A DNA stretch of 64,000 nt from Quillaja saponaria (GCA_029379385.1 CM055611.1:7068001-7132000); one strand, 5' to 3'. Positions 12,387-25,539 are shown, counted from the stretch's first letter. Notes: a model not told the origin generated them from the letters alone. Made by a program: numbers and translations.

Positions 12387-12939
12387 AATCTCTGCGTTGA
12401 TGATATAATACTTAAACTCTATTATCTCATTATAATAACTACACAACATGTAGTTTGTACTAAAATTAAATGAACTAATTATTAGTATATACTCTTGACC
12501 ACCTTCAACGTCATCTTAAGGGTAAGATTGTCATATCCCATTCAAAAAAGCTACACACTCTTTCTAATGATATACTTAATTTTTTTGTCCTAACTTGGCA
12601 AAATTCAAGCAAAATTTCACTATGTTCTCCTAAGTACATGACATAGACAAGCTATCACTATGTTTAAGTATGTACCCAAAGGATACAGAGAAATGCATCC
12701 AGAATTTCAACCAAATAGACAAAATTAAGCACACCACCTTAAAAACTTGGGTGTTCACTTTCATAAGCTGTCTACTTAATTAGGACAATTCTAGATTCAT
12801 TTTGAATGAAATTAAAATATGTTCTTCATGTCAAACGAACATTTATTAGTTCATTTGAAACTATTCTCAAATGGGTTTCTTAAAGAATATGATATGTATA
12901 CATCAGTAAACGCTTTATTAAATACCTAAATTCATTTTA
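12387..12939 (-). other. Upstream region of CACTA relic 2
   Basis: Non-coding sequence resembling the region upstream of relic 1 (6,600-6,812 joined to 9,000-9,200). This supports the view that both relics belong to one CACTA subfamily. No terminal repeat was recognised. Confidence 0.5.
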
Positions 12940-13740
12940 TAGACTCTAAAAACTCCCTTAAATACCCAAATTCAACAATAATATCCAAAATCAATCCATA
13001 TATTCAAAAATTTTCTTAATTACCTGAATTCAATACTTAAAACCCAAAATATTTCTTAAATACCCAAATTGAAGTATATATATTATCCAAATCAATTCCC
13101 AGAATTCAAAAATTCAAAAAATTCAAATTTAGTCCCTAAAATACAAAAACTTTCTTAAATACTCAAATTCAACAATATCATCCAAAATCAATCTCTAAAA
13201 TTCAAACTCAATCCCTAAAATCCAAAAACTTTCCTAAATACCAAAATTCAATCCTTATAATCCTAAAACTTTTTATATACTATAAATTAATTCCTAAAAT
13301 CCAAAAAAAAATAAAATAAAATAAAATTCTAAATACCTAAATATGTTACCTACGTTCCTTAAACTTACCTAAATACCCAACTTCATTCCTTAAAATTCAA
13401 AAATTATTCTAAATACCCAAATTCAATCCCTATAATCCTAAAACTTTTCAAAATACCCAAAACCAAGTTCTAAAATTCAAAACAATAATTCTAAATACCT
13501 AAATTCATTACATAAACTTTCCTAAATACCCAAAATTTATTACATAAACTTTCTTAAATACCTAAATTCATTCCATAAAATTCTAAAACATTCCTAAGTA
13601 TCCAAATTCAATAACATTTTCCAAAATCAATCCCTATAATAAAAAAAAAACTCTCATAAATACCCAAATTTAATATCTACAATCCAAAATAAATCCCTAA
13701 AGTTTTAAAACATTCCTACATTTCAAATGCAAACCCTATT
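12940..13740. repeat. Short degenerate tandem repeat (~35-40 bases)
   Basis: The repeated text is close to 'cctaaatacccaaattcaat' plus 'ccctaaaatccaaaaact', seen about 20 times with small length changes. It lies in the upstream part of CACTA relic 2. There is no coding potential. Confidence 0.8.
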
Positions 13741-14329
13741 ATTGAAAAGCAATCATACAATTAAACATAACAACAAATAAACTACAAAATACATATATAA
13801 ACCATAAAATATATCTAAAAGACAAAATTCAAGCAACAAATAAATGTAGATAATATCGATGAACTTCCTGACGGCAGCAAGGTTGACTTTAGCGAGCTTC
13901 CTAGATGGTGACAAGGTTGACTCCAACAGACTTCCTGGACGGTGACAGTAGGCTCAACAAACTAGGTCTTGACAGAGAGAAAGAGTGGAGAGATGGAGCT
14001 CGGCTGAATCAAAAATAAAGGAAAAAGAGAGAGAAAATCGTGGGGCTAGGAATTTTAACAGGAAAAGGTTTTTTTGAGTCTGCCCGGTAGATGCAAGTAC
14101 ATTAATTGGCAGACACAGATAATAATATTATTATCTAAAATAATATTATTATCTAAAAAATTTTGATTATCTGCATCTGGAATTGTATCTGCCATTCTAA
14201 ACACAGATATAAACATGCAATCATAAATAAGCTTGGACGATTATTTGCATCTATGAAAAAAATTTCAGCATCTACGTCAATCACTTAACGCAGTCACAAA
14301 TAATCTTGAACCACTATTTATCATAATGT
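13741..14329. other. CACTA-flanking sequence with small repeats
   Basis: At 13,860-13,960 there are three similar ~35-base units built around 'cttcctggacggtgacaagg'. At 14,121-14,160 two copies of 'ataatattattatcta' form an A/T hairpin. Copies of 'agataataat' and 'gattatttgcatct' may be subterminal repeats of the transposon. The block sits between two stretches of the same satellite, so it appears to be part of one insertion (11,836-14,329). Confidence 0.45.
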
Positions 14330-15115
14330 CATAACCGCTGAGCCTAAATGAATTTTCGTTTCTTCTTACGGTTTTATTCGTCCTCACGGTCATGCGGGTA
14401 CTCCCAAAATCTTAAATGGACTAGTCTTTGATCATTTTTTTCCCCTGAACAAAAACTTGACAAGTTTTTGCCTTGAAACACAAAGTTTGGCCTAAAATCC
14501 TAACTATTGATCCAAATGGATTTTCATTTTTTTCTAAAAGTTTTATTCATCCCCATGGTGGTGTTGGTACTCTCGAAACTCTAAACGAACTAGTCTTTGA
14601 TAGTTTTGCCCCTAACCCAAACTTGGTAAGTTTTTGCCTTGAAACAAAGTTTAACCTAAACTCTTAACCATTGATCCTAATTTTTTTTCCTAAAGATCTT
14701 ATTTGTCCTTACAGTCATGTCAATACTTATGGAATCCGTATTTGATTATTTTGCCTCCCTTCTCGGAACCTAAATTTTGAAAGTTTTTGATTTGAAATAC
14801 AAAGTTTGGCTTAAAATCCTAATTGTTGATCCAAATAGATTTTTTTTTCTAAAGGTCATATTTGTCCTCATGGTCATACCGGTACTCCCGGAATCCTAAA
14901 AGGACTAGTATTTGACCTTTTTGTCCCTCGAACCCAAATTGTTTTTCCTTGAAACACAAAATTTGGCCTAAAATCCTAACTGTTGAGCCAAATGGATTTC
15001 AGTTTTCATTAAAGGTCTTATTCGTCCCTCGGTCGTGCCACTGCTACAGGAATCCTAATTGGACAAGTATTTGATTATTTTACCCCATAAACCCAAACTT
15101 GGCAAATTTTTGTAT
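14330..15115. repeat. ~165-bp tandem repeat array B (about 5 units)
   Basis: Same repeat family as array A but a distinct variant: 'gtatttgatnntttgcccc', 'ggcaagtttttgccttgaaac' and 'tttggcctaaaatcctaac'. Landmarks occur near 14,424, 14,593, 14,741, 14,910 and 15,072. It begins at 'aaccgctgagcc', roughly the phase at which array A breaks off, so A and B were probably one array. Confidence 0.85.
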
Positions 15116-15590
15116 GTAAACTATAATAAACTAAAACTATTGCCTTACTAAAATAAATTAAAAGAATACGTACCGATGATGGTTAAGGTGGCTGTATCGA
15201 ATGCAGTGGATATACCCCAACTCTCTCCTAATTAACTCCTTTACAACCTTCATTTGTTCTTGAGAGAATCGTAAAGGAGATGTAACAGAAACTACAGTGG
15301 AGTTGTGAGTAGCGGTGAAAGAAGTTGTGGACACTACGACTTCGCCCAGTACTTGCTGGGAGTTGATATAGGCCCCCAAGTTGTAGATGAGGGAAAAGTA
15401 GGTGCATTAACTGTATCAACACTGCCTTGCTGGCTAGTGCAAGATTACCCCATTATGGAATACATCGCTATATTTCTTTACGGACGCTACATCAAACATA
15501 ACCAGAGATACGGCATTTTACTCTGGAAGACACCTAAACTGTCTTTGTAGCATAAATTACAAAACAAAAGCATATTGTCAATAATTTAAC
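15116..15590 (-). other. Unassigned relic, piece 1 (left flank of E1)
   Basis: The base composition is less A/T-biased than the surroundings, with a short minus-strand open frame (15,379-15,158, 73 residues) that I do not recognise. The segment continues beyond element E1 at 33,718, because E1 inserted here with target duplication TTAAC (15,586-15,590 and 33,718-33,722). It may be an exon of the decayed minus-strand gene seen at 37.3-36.8 kb; that is inference only. Confidence 0.35.
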
Positions 15591-18344
15591 TGTTATAACC
15601 CAATATGTTAATACTCTATTTTAAAAATTTTGTGTGTAAATTTTGTATTATAGGTGAAACAATAATAAATAAAATAAAGCTAAACTGAATAAATATTTAT
15701 ATGTATATAGATAGATAGATATATACACATGTATAAAGCAAAAATAATTATACACCATGAATTTGTTTGACTTTGACTTTAATCAATTTAGACTTTGTCT
15801 TATGTAAAGTTTTTTTTTTGTTAGTGTAAAACATAGTGGAAATAAAGAAAATTAAGTTGAACAAGTATGTTTATATATATAAAAAAGTATAATTTAAGAA
15901 TAAACTTGCACCATAAAAATTAAAGTAAGACTTTGACTTAAATTTTATATTTGTTTTATCCTTCTTTCCCTTCATTGTCTTGCACTAACTTACTCTATTT
16001 CTTTTTTTTATCTTCTAGCCTGTGTCATGCTCATTCATCCTCTCCTTGTTCCTTTTTTCTTGCAGGCTAAGTTTAGTAACTCAGTGAGCTTCTTCATCTT
16101 TTTTGCTTGTGCATTGTTGGAGCTGAGTTTTGAGTTGATTCCTCCTCTCTCCAACCAAACCAAGGTGTAGCTATGGTCTTGTGTGGTTGTGCTCAATTCT
16201 ACTATCCTTTGGTTAACCTACAGCAATTCAGCTAGCTATAGCTTGCTTCACCTTGTAGCCACTACAAAGACCTTACAGCAGCCTTTATTGCGTGAAGGGT
16301 GGTGGACAGCAACAGTAGAAGTGAGATTCCTTCCACCGTGCTGTTGGTCATAATGTAGGCTGCTCATTATTTCAAGGCAACAAGGGTAAGGGAGCTTAAC
16401 AAACAAGCTTGGTTATGGGTTTGGTTGGGTAGCTGAGTATGACTTATACGAAATTATTAGTTTACTAGTTATGTATGTATAATATTCTTGATAGTTAGTG
16501 AGTTAAGTTAAGAATTAGTTGGGTTTATTTTAGAAGTGTGAATAAAAGTTGAAACAAATAAGAAATATGGATGATGATCATAGGAATTGGAAAAGGGAAA
16601 TTTAAAATTTAATTGTATTCATGTTAGAAAATGTATAGTTCAATCTTGATTAACTTTAGGTAATCAATTTAAGTTTAATTCAATAATTGGAACATGAGTA
16701 ATCTAAAGATTTATGAGATTGTGTTGTTTGTATTGGGAGGTATATATATATATATATATGAACACATACATATGAATTAAGATAAAAATATGCATGCTAG
16801 GTATTCAAGCAAAATGCTTAAGAGAAATTAAATGTTAATTAATGCATAGAAGTTAATTTACATAGGTTTCATTTGTTAAATAGTTAAGTAATAAATTAAA
16901 TGTTAATAAATGCATAGAAGTTAATGTTAAATTATAGAATTTGAATTCTTGAATGATTTCAAGTAATTACCTTTACTTTAAATCTAATAATTAAAGTATG
17001 AGTAATGTTGAATTGATTGAATTGTGTAGGATTTCTTGGTGTATGTATAAATATATATATATAATATATACACATTCAAGGAAATTAAACACACCTTTAA
17101 AATATTCGGTAAAATGTTTAAAAGGAACTAGTTCTCAAGTAATGTGTTAAGGTTATATATGTTGGATTGGGGAATGTAAAATTAACTATGAAATGATTAT
17201 CTTGAGTAACATATGAATTTATGATTTTTAGCTCCAGATCATGTCGAGGATATATCGACACTTTCACATCCTAATTGGAATGATGAACCAAATCTGTAAA
17301 CTTTGAGAGTGGATAACATATTTTTTGGTTGCTAGATGAATATGTATAATGGTTTATGTGTATTTGAGTAAATGTGTTTATATTTAGAGGAATATAAGAA
17401 TGTGCAGTGTTTAATTTGAGTTATTTGAATTATGTTTGACATGTGAAATAGTTTGTGTTTGATAAGGGCTAATAAGATGAATTTTTATCCGAACTGATTT
17501 TTATATTCTAGTAACTTAGCCCCGGGGATGGATATATGAGGAGCATATATTTGGAGTATGGGTACAAAAATTGACTAGGGAGAGGATATAGTGGTGTGCG
17601 GGTGGTGAATTACTCTAATTGGCACTTTTGGTTGAATTGCTTGATTTGTATGTTTTGAATAATTTGATTTGTTTATTTATCTTGTGCATTGCATAAATGG
17701 TAATTGTTAAATTTTACATTATTTAAATGTACGTATGTATAATGTTGAATTGTGATATCATAATTGTTTACATGAAATTATTTAACATGTGTGTGCTATT
17801 CATGCTTTGGTTGATGCTAGTACCTATAGTGTACATTTTTTGGTCACTAAGTCTTTATGACTTATTCCTTATTTGTTGTTGTTTTTTAAGTATTAGGAGT
17901 TGGTCTCCTAAAGATTCATGACTTGCCGACTGCGTTGTGGCAAGGTATACATTTAGGATCGTACACTTGAAGCCAAAGGACGAAGTTTACAATCACATTA
18001 GGCTTTCGGTTGTCATGTTTTATGTTGTTTGATAGTCTAACTAGTATTATTTATGACATGATTGGAGTGGAACTCCTCTGTGTATAATGTTGTTTTATGA
18101 ACTAGTAGAATGTAACCAGGTTATACATGTTTGTATTATTTTCCACAGTTTTACTTTACGGGGAATCTCTGCCAAAATTTTTAGTTAAAGTGATATGTGT
18201 TTTAGATAAATAAGTCTTTGTTTTTAATTTAGTTCGACAGAGCATTCATTTTAAAATATAATTGGTCAATGGTTATATGTTCTTATTTGAATTGAAGTTA
18301 GGGTTACAGAGGTTTGGTTATTCATTCATCCAGTCCAGTCATGC
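15591..18344 (+). repeat. 5' LTR of E1 (main part)
   Basis: It starts TGTTATAACC and matches the 3' LTR (30,943-33,717) throughout, for example 'gtagccactacaaagacc', 'tgcgtgaagggtggtg' and 'cttgttaagctccc' read in reverse. Its last ~20 bases (21,864-21,883, ending GGTGTGACA) are separated from it by a solo LTR inserted at 18,345. Confidence 0.93.
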
Positions 18345-21300
18345 TGTCATTGAGAGGTATGACTAGCCAGAGGATTGGATAACCAAACTTTTGTAACCCT
18401 GACTTTATCATAATTGAATACATATGAGTCTTGACTAAACCAATACATATAAATAAATTTTATAAAACAAAAGTTAACTGTAAAAGTTTGTTTACTGAAA
18501 ATTTCGGCAGAGGTTCCTTATAATATAGAACATGCCTCAAAATACAAACACATATACTCCTGTTTTTATACAATAGCAAATACAACAAAGAGCTCCACTT
18601 CGTCCACATCATAAACAAGACAAATAACTAGACTATTACATTATACAAAATCAGACACCCTACAGTTCTAGTGTGACTGCAAACTTTTATCCTTGACTTC
18701 AATCATAAGATTTCGAATATACCTTGCCACCAAACACTTGGTAAGCCTAGTATCAATAATTGTTGTCCCTTGAGATTTTGTTACTTAAAAAAGTATCAAC
18801 AAAGAGGGGTGAGTTTTACAGACTTAGTGAGTGAAAAATCATACCCAAAAGAATACTGATATCACTCAACACATGTATATAATATACAACCAATTAATAT
18901 CAATATATCATAAATTTCAAAATCACCAAGATTACACTTTCATGATTCCGGAAACATAAAAATTAATAAGAATCATTCAAGTAGTACTCTATATAATTCA
19001 ATCAAAACATTCACAGTTATCAAAGCACACAAATCAAACAAATGACCAACCAAGTAACCCAGCCCTACACACCAATTTCCTACCAAGCAGTTTCGCACCT
19101 GCACACCAAACAGAATCACTGAATCTCCTTCTCCAAATCCATTTACCAGAGCTAAGTACTCAATTCTTTTAAAAACACTTATCAGAATCAGAATATCTCA
19201 AAACATCGTAGGTGCACTAGGATTTTATTTCATAAGTAAAAATCATTTTGAAAAGAAAAACACTTCACTAGGCCCTTATCAAAACAATTTCAAACATCAA
19301 CCATAATTCACTTAAATCAATCATAGCAATATAATTCTTATTTCCTATTATATAACATATATATACATAAATACATCAAACAATCAAACACATTAATCCA
19401 ACAACCAAAAGGTAGCTATTAACCACTCACCAGTTTACACATTTTGTTTGTCACTTCCTCTTGCGCTTATGTGTGTCATTGATTCAATAATACTTTCCAA
19501 ACCTACAATTACATTTCCCACTTATTTAGTTTATCAATTTTATAAGTTATAACATTTAATTACAAAAATCTAGAATTATTAAGTTTCAAGTATTTATTTA
19601 AAGTTTACCCCTTTTAGGCATTTTCACACTATCTTGGACATATGTTGATTTGTACTTTACAAAGTTAACCAAATTCAACAACCCTAAGTTCAAATATTAT
19701 CTTTAGGAAGTTAGCTATCTTTCTTATTAAAGAATTTTTCTTAAAACTAGTCTTAAACTCACTCAATTCCACACATGAACAAAAACAAAGCACTGCACAA
19801 TTTTTGGTTGTCAATATCGGACTCCAAGGCTTAGAAAATCTTCATACTCGAGAATTAAATTAGGAAACTTTCCATCCTAGTTTTTCAAGATGTTAAAAAT
19901 ATTTCATCTCCAGCACTCTATTCCTAAATCAATCTTTTAAGACCCCCTAACATCAGTTTTACCGAAATAGGTTTAGTTAGTACTTGAAAATCATAACCAT
20001 GACTTCCAATACCTCCAAAATACACACAACAAGGAATTAAGATCTGTATCGCTCCAGATTTATCCTTTAATATGTTAGGAACAACTTTTATTCAGAGTTC
20101 CTAAGTTAATGGCAACCACAACCCCCGACAAAGTCTCCTAGACTGACTGAAGCTCACTAAAAATCTTGCATGGACCTAGTCTCAGTCAAATAGATTCTAA
20201 CAATCAATATACTTAGAATCAGGTTATGAAATTTTTCAGGTATCATCTGAAGATGATAAGCTACATTTTCCTTTAGAATTCTTAATTTAAGTTAGTCCCA
20301 AAAATACCCAAAACACAAGATTTCTCTTAACTTATCAAATTTGCCCTGCATCCTTTCTAAAACCAATTAACTCTCACTTTTAACATTTTCCCCTCAACTA
20401 ACTATCCTTTATTCATACCCACTACTCAATTTCATCAACTCCTTAAATCATCACATTAACCAACCTTTCTTGACTCTTGTTTATGAACATCTTATTCAAT
20501 TTCAATAACAACTAACCATTAAGAATTAAATTTACCAAGTTTTACTCGTGAAGTTTTAACTAGTTTTCTTGTAGACATTTTATCAAACATCTTAGGTACA
20601 TAAGTTTCATCTATTGATGTGTGTGTGTATTTATTTTCCAATAAAATTTATAATTCCAACAACCTTCATGTTACTAAGTTTCCCAATTCCAATTTAAACT
20701 TTAATTTAACTAATCAAAATAACCTAAAGCTTTATTTATGCAAGTTCCTAACATCAATATCACCTAACTCAATTCCAATTACTCAAGGTTCAATACATAT
20801 TAAGAATGTAATTTAGCACAATAACACTCACCATATAGTAAGGCCACCACACTCGCTCTACGGCAGAGCAAAGCCTATATAAGGCTGCAATAAGGGACAA
20901 CCCCAATCACTCCAACTAAAACCCCCTCCTAAGAATAGCAAATGTTGAAACAAGGAAAGGTAGCCCACCACTCTGCTAGAAAGGAGGTAGTTGACCCTTG
21001 TAGCTCCAAATCCTTCAAGCTCTACCAACTAAGAAGCAAGAAAGGGAAGAAAAACTGAAAAGCAAAAGCAACCCATGGATGGTAGCTACTGCCCTTCAAA
21101 ACAGGGCTGTGTTGACTTTCCTTCTTGATTGCTCTTGTAGTAATTAAGGTTTGCTCCAGCCTTTAAAACTTCCCTCCTAACTATCCCTTAACACTTAGAA
21201 AGAGTTACAAGGAACTGTTACTCAAGGGAGGAGAGGACTCAACAAAGATCGGCTAATGTAAACTTGAAGTAAGGTTGCAACACATCCAAGCAAGGTAGCC

Positions 21301-21858
21301 ACTTCTATCAACTGAGACGAAAATGAAATAACAAATTGAACGGAGGAACAAACACGGTTGAAGGGTACTTCTCATAGCAAATTTTTGGAAGAAAAGAAGG
21401 AAAGCTTTAGAAGAGTGAATATATAGAGGAAGGAAAGAAAGACTAGATAGAAAATAGAAAGAAAAGGAAACCAAGTCAGTGAGAGCAGGATAAAACAAAA
21501 GCAAAAGAATAAGAGAATATAATTTCATGGTCAAAATTTAGCTTTAAAACTTGTGGTGGTAAATGAATTCTAGAGAGATGGGTATATATTTTCATATTAT
21601 ATTTGCTTTCTTGTTTGTTTTATTTTCATTTACATATGTTATGCACCTCAATAAAATTTACACAAGTAAATTTCAAGTTTTAAGTCAATCAATAATGTGG
21701 GGAAAATAAATTTTCCTATTTATTTGTATATATATATATATATATATATAAATGTTTATTTTATTTTAATTATACTTCGTGTAAAATTTTATTCATCTAA
21801 TCATAACAAGTTACGTACAAACGTTCTAACATGTACATTAAAATATCGGGTTATTAGA
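18345..21858 (-). mobile_element. Solo LTR, minus orientation, inside E1's 5' LTR
   Basis: A 3,514-base LTR of the long (~3.5 kb) class. In plus orientation it starts TGTCATTGAGAGG (the family's TGTCACACC with a small deletion) and ends near 'atcgggttattaga'. It is flanked by the 5-base duplication CATGC (18,340-18,344) / CATAC (21,859-21,863), one mismatch. Removing it restores a continuous E1 LTR end that aligns with 33,690-33,717. There is no internal region or PBS, so it is a recombination remnant. It contains no gene; short minus-strand hydrophobic frames near 21,250-21,530 look like chance. Confidence 0.9.
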
Positions 21859-21863
21859 CATAC

Positions 21864-21883
21864 CTTCGTATGTGGGTGTGACA
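21864..21883 (+). repeat. Displaced 3' tip of E1's 5' LTR
   Basis: 'cttcgtatgtgggtgtgaca' aligns with 'ctttcgtatgaaggtgtgaca' at the end of the 3' LTR (33,697-33,717). It is followed two bases later by the PBS. Confidence 0.9.
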
Positions 21884-21885
21884 AG

Positions 21886-21898
21886 TTGGCATCAAAGC
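21886..21898 (+). other. E1 primer-binding site (tRNA-iMet)
   Basis: 'ttggcatcaaagc' differs at two positions from TTGGTATCAGAGC, the plant initiator tRNA-Met PBS. Both differences are transitions. It primes minus-strand DNA synthesis in this family. Confidence 0.88.
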
Positions 21899-22089
21899 TT
21901 AGTTTTAGAGGTCCATGACTGCAAATTCGGGATGTTGTTGCTTTGTTTGCCTATGTTACCTGGGGCGTATGTAGACTTAGTGATACATTCTAATTTGTCC
22001 TGAAACTTCAAGTTGTGATTTTCCTAACGCATTGTCCTTTGTTTTACATGATAAATGTATATTGAAATCATTTATATTTGTTTTAGATA
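21899..22089 (+). other. E1 leader between PBS and gag
   Basis: Non-coding leader containing 'gaggtccatgactgcaaat' and 'gtagacttagtgatacattc'. The same text in reverse complement follows the PBS of the two minus-strand elements (6,960-7,048 and 49,420-49,520). This ties all three to one family. Confidence 0.8.
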
Positions 22090-23290
22090 TGATGCAATAG
22101 TAGCCATGTTGTGAGTCGAAGGAGGCAGCAGGACGCTAGATCCGATCAAGGATCTACCTATCCCCAAGTACCAGCAGTCAAAGGTAGTGATCGTCGGGGA
22201 TGTGGTAAAGGTAAAGGTAGAGCTACTGAACTAGCTTAGACAGTAGCCCCTGGTCCTGATCTAGAGATGCTTTTATAGGTACTAGACTGAGTTTAGAGGA
22301 TCGTAAATGGCCTAGTTAGGATTCTGGCCCAACAACATCAAGCATAGCTACAGCCTCCTGCAACTTTTCCTGTTTAGCCTTAGAAAGAGGCAGACCGTTC
22401 CAATTCAGCAGGATTGGGGAGTATTTATGGCGTTGCATGATTATTAGAAGATTTACCCACTGAGGTTTTCGAGTGTGGACCTTGCACAGGACCTGTATAC
22501 TTTCTTGGAGGACTCCTATAAACTATGTAGCTTTGAGATGTGATCTCGTTCGTGCTGTTGAGTTGGCCAGTTATTAGCTACATGACGTAGCTTATGAGTG
22601 GTATAAGATGGTCATGCAACGAAAAATAAAGCCTAGCTTCACTTGCGTGGCAAGAGTTTAGCAGGGCTTTCACTGACCATTTCTTGCCTGAGAGTGTGCG
22701 AGATAAGTATGCTTGGGATTTTGAGCGGTTAGTTCAGATCGAGGGTATCACAGTGGTGGAGTACGAGACCCAGTTTACTAGATTATCACATTCTACTCCC
22801 CATATGGTGGCTACTGAATAGATGCAAGTAAAGAGGTTCGTTAATAGTCTAAGAGACTCTTTGTTCAGATCAGCATTCGTGACAGACACTACTACTTGCA
22901 CTTAGGATATTGATGCTGCATATCGATTGGAGACTTGGATTTTAGAGAGACTGTCAGAGTGTGAAAGCCATAATAAGGAGAGACAAGAGAATCCTTCTAT
23001 TTTGAGAGCTGGTGTTTCTTGTAAACTTGGGGGTGAATCTACCTCCAACCCTGATTCTTTCTATGGAGGTTTTTTGGTAAGCAAAGGCTAGACAAGACAG
23101 AGTTCTGGAGGTCAGTCCCAAGTGGCGTCCTCGAGTGGCCCCCGATCATTTAAAGTTCCGATATGTCATACTTGTGGTTTCAGACACGCAGGGCAAGGGT
23201 AGACAAGAATCTGGTACTTGTTTTAAATGTGCGACTATGGATCACTATATCAGGGATTATCCATTGATAAGGGGGTAATCAACTTTAACT
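22090..23290 (+). pseudogene. gag: E1 gag (capsid/nucleocapsid) relic
   Basis: The structural protein of the retrotransposon particle. A retrotransposon-gag core is visible around 22,650-22,930 (LPESVRDKYAWDFERLVQ, then VVEYETQFTRLS). A zinc knuckle follows at ~23,215-23,260 (CFKCATMDHYIRDY), where the last Cys of CX2CX4HX4C has become Tyr. A second, more damaged cysteine cluster lies just before it (VCHTCGFRHAG). In-frame stops and frame changes are frequent. A basic Ser/Gly-rich stretch lies near the 5' end. Confidence 0.85.
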
Positions 23291-23439
23291 CGGACATTTT
23301 TTTCAGTTCATGGTAGATTTTTGTTGTCTGTAACATTTGATAGATCTCAGGGAAGTCATGGCATCTTTGTTAGAGGTTCATATTCGGTGGGCAGGGGACA
23401 GTCTTATATGTATGCTTTAACGACCCATGACGTACAGGG

Positions 23440-25270
23440 TTCTAATGTAATGGAATTAGGTAGATTATTTGTCTTTTCAGTTTGTGTTAAATACTATTTG
23501 ATCATGGAGCTACTCATTCTTTTATATCTCTGTATTTTGCTTCTTGTGTTAAGAGGGCATCTGAGCCTCTCCAGTTTCTTTTAGTAGTTTCGACTCTGTT
23601 GGGATAAATTATTTTGACAGATCAATATATTCCTTCTTGTGAGGTTGTTGTAAGCGAGTATGTATATTTTGTTGACTTGATCATACTGGATATATTGAAG
23701 TATGATGTAATTTTAGGCATGGATTAGTTGTCTAACCATCATGTTGTAGTGGATTGTCACGATAAGCGAGTCAAGTTTAGTATTGCTAAGAAGCCAACTT
23801 TTATTTTTCAAGGGGATCGAAGTGAAGCCCCTCATGATTTGATTTTTGCTATACAAGCTAAACGGCTTTTCAATAAGAAGCATCAGGCTTATTTGGCTTA
23901 TGTAAGGGATACTTAGTTGAAGTGTCCTCTTTTGGAGCAGATTCCTGTGGTGAAGGAATTCCTTGACATGTCCCCAGAAGAGCTTCCTAGACTTCCTCCT
24001 GAGCGAGAGATAGACTTTGGTATTGAGTTGTTACCCGATACTCAACCAATCTCCATTCCCCTTTTGGAAGGCTCCCAATGAATTGAGGGAGCTAAAGGTG
24101 CAGTTACAAGATTTGCTAGATAAAGGATTCATTCATCCCAGTTCATTTCCTTGGGGTACTCCTGTCCTGTTTGTAAAAAGAATGATGTCTTGTTTAGGCT
24201 GTACATTGATTACATGTAGCTAAATTAAGTCACAGTTAAGAACAATTATCCTCTTCCCAGGATTGATGATTTATTTTATCAATTACAGGGAGCTCAATAC
24301 TTTTCTAAGATTGATCTTTGTTCAGGGTATCGCCAAGTTTGGATTAAGAAGGAAGATATTCTGAAGACTGCTTTTCACACTCGATATGGATATTATCAGT
24401 TCTTAGTTATGTCTTTTTGGCTCACCAATGCTCCTGTAGCGTTCATGGATCTGATGAATAGGGTGTTTAAGCCTTTCTTGAACCAGTTTGTCATTATTTT
24501 CATTGATGATATCCTTGTATATTCTCTGAGGGAGGAGAAGCATGAGAATCATCTTTGCATTGTATTGCAAACACTTAGGAAAAACAAGCTTTATGCTAAA
24601 TTTTCTAAGTGTGAATTCTAGTTGAATTAGGTGACTTTCCTCGGGCATGTGATTTCTAAGAAAGAAATTCGGGTTGATCCTAAGAAAGTGGAAGCGGTTT
24701 AGAATTAGGCTCGTTTAACAAATGTTTCTGAAATTCAAAGTTTTCTGGGTTAGTCTAGTTATTACAAGATATTTGTTGAGAATTTCTCTCATATTGCTGC
24801 TCCTTTGACTTGGTTGACTCAAAAAGGAGTTAAGGTTGTTTGGTCTGAGGCTTGAAAGGAAAGTTTTCAAAAGTTAAAGACTTGTTTGACCTTAGCTTCT
24901 TTCTTACACTTTCTTCAGGTATGGGTAAGTATACGATGTGTTATGATGCTTCTCGTATCTGACATGGATGTGTTTGAATGCAGGATGGTAAAGTGGTGGA
25001 ATATGCTTCGACACAGTTAAAGAAGCATGAGATGAACTACCCTACCCATGATCTTGAAATGGCGGTAGTAATCTTTGCATCAAAGATTTAAAGGCATTAC
25101 TTGTATGGTGAAACTTTTGAGATTTTCACAAATCAGAAAAACCTTAAATACATATTTGATTAGAAAGAATTGAATTTGAGGTAGTGTAGGTAGATTGAAT
25201 TGTTAGAGGATTATGACTGCTTAATTTCTTATCATCCATAATGTGGTGGCGGATGCTCTGAGTAGGAAGT
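23440..25270 (+). pseudogene. pol: E1 pol: protease, reverse transcriptase and RNase H
   Basis: The protease site is at ~23,494-23,526 and reads DHGATHSFIS, where the family has D-S/T-G, so even the catalytic triad has changed. A later protease block holds VILGMD followed by a stop. Reverse transcriptase runs from ~24,040 ([17 protein letters not shown]) through [11 protein letters not shown] to the catalytic FIDDILVYS at ~24,498-24,525. RNase H lies at ~24,930-25,260, with [19 protein letters not shown] spread over two frames and DALSRKS at its end. Stops such as those at ~24,220, ~24,619 and ~24,700 break it. The enzyme would copy the RNA genome into DNA. Confidence 0.92.
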
Positions 25271-25539
25271 CAATATTTAGTTTCTTCCATTTGACAGCTG
25301 TTTGTAGTAGGGTTATGAAAGATTTATTGAGGTGTATGGCTAATGGGTTAGACTTAAAGTGTCTCATCAGGAAGTATTATTAGCTCATATTCTAGTGAAA
25401 TCTACTTTAATTGAAGTGGTAAAAGCATCACAAGTAGCTGATTCTGAGGTAGGTGCTAGAAAAGTTAAGTGTGATCACGATATGATTGGTGATTTCAGGG
25501 TGGATAGTGAAGGAGTGCTAAGGTATCCGGATAGTTATG

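Noticed and set aside
18300..18420. Apparent long terminal inverted repeats of the LTR
   Set aside because: The mirror symmetry comes from a minus-strand LTR inserted near the end of a plus-strand LTR of the same family. Isolated LTRs have only TGT...ACA ends.
21253..21534. A 93-codon minus-strand frame in a solo LTR
   Set aside because: Leu/Phe/Ser-rich translation of a purine-rich stretch, not conserved in other LTR copies.
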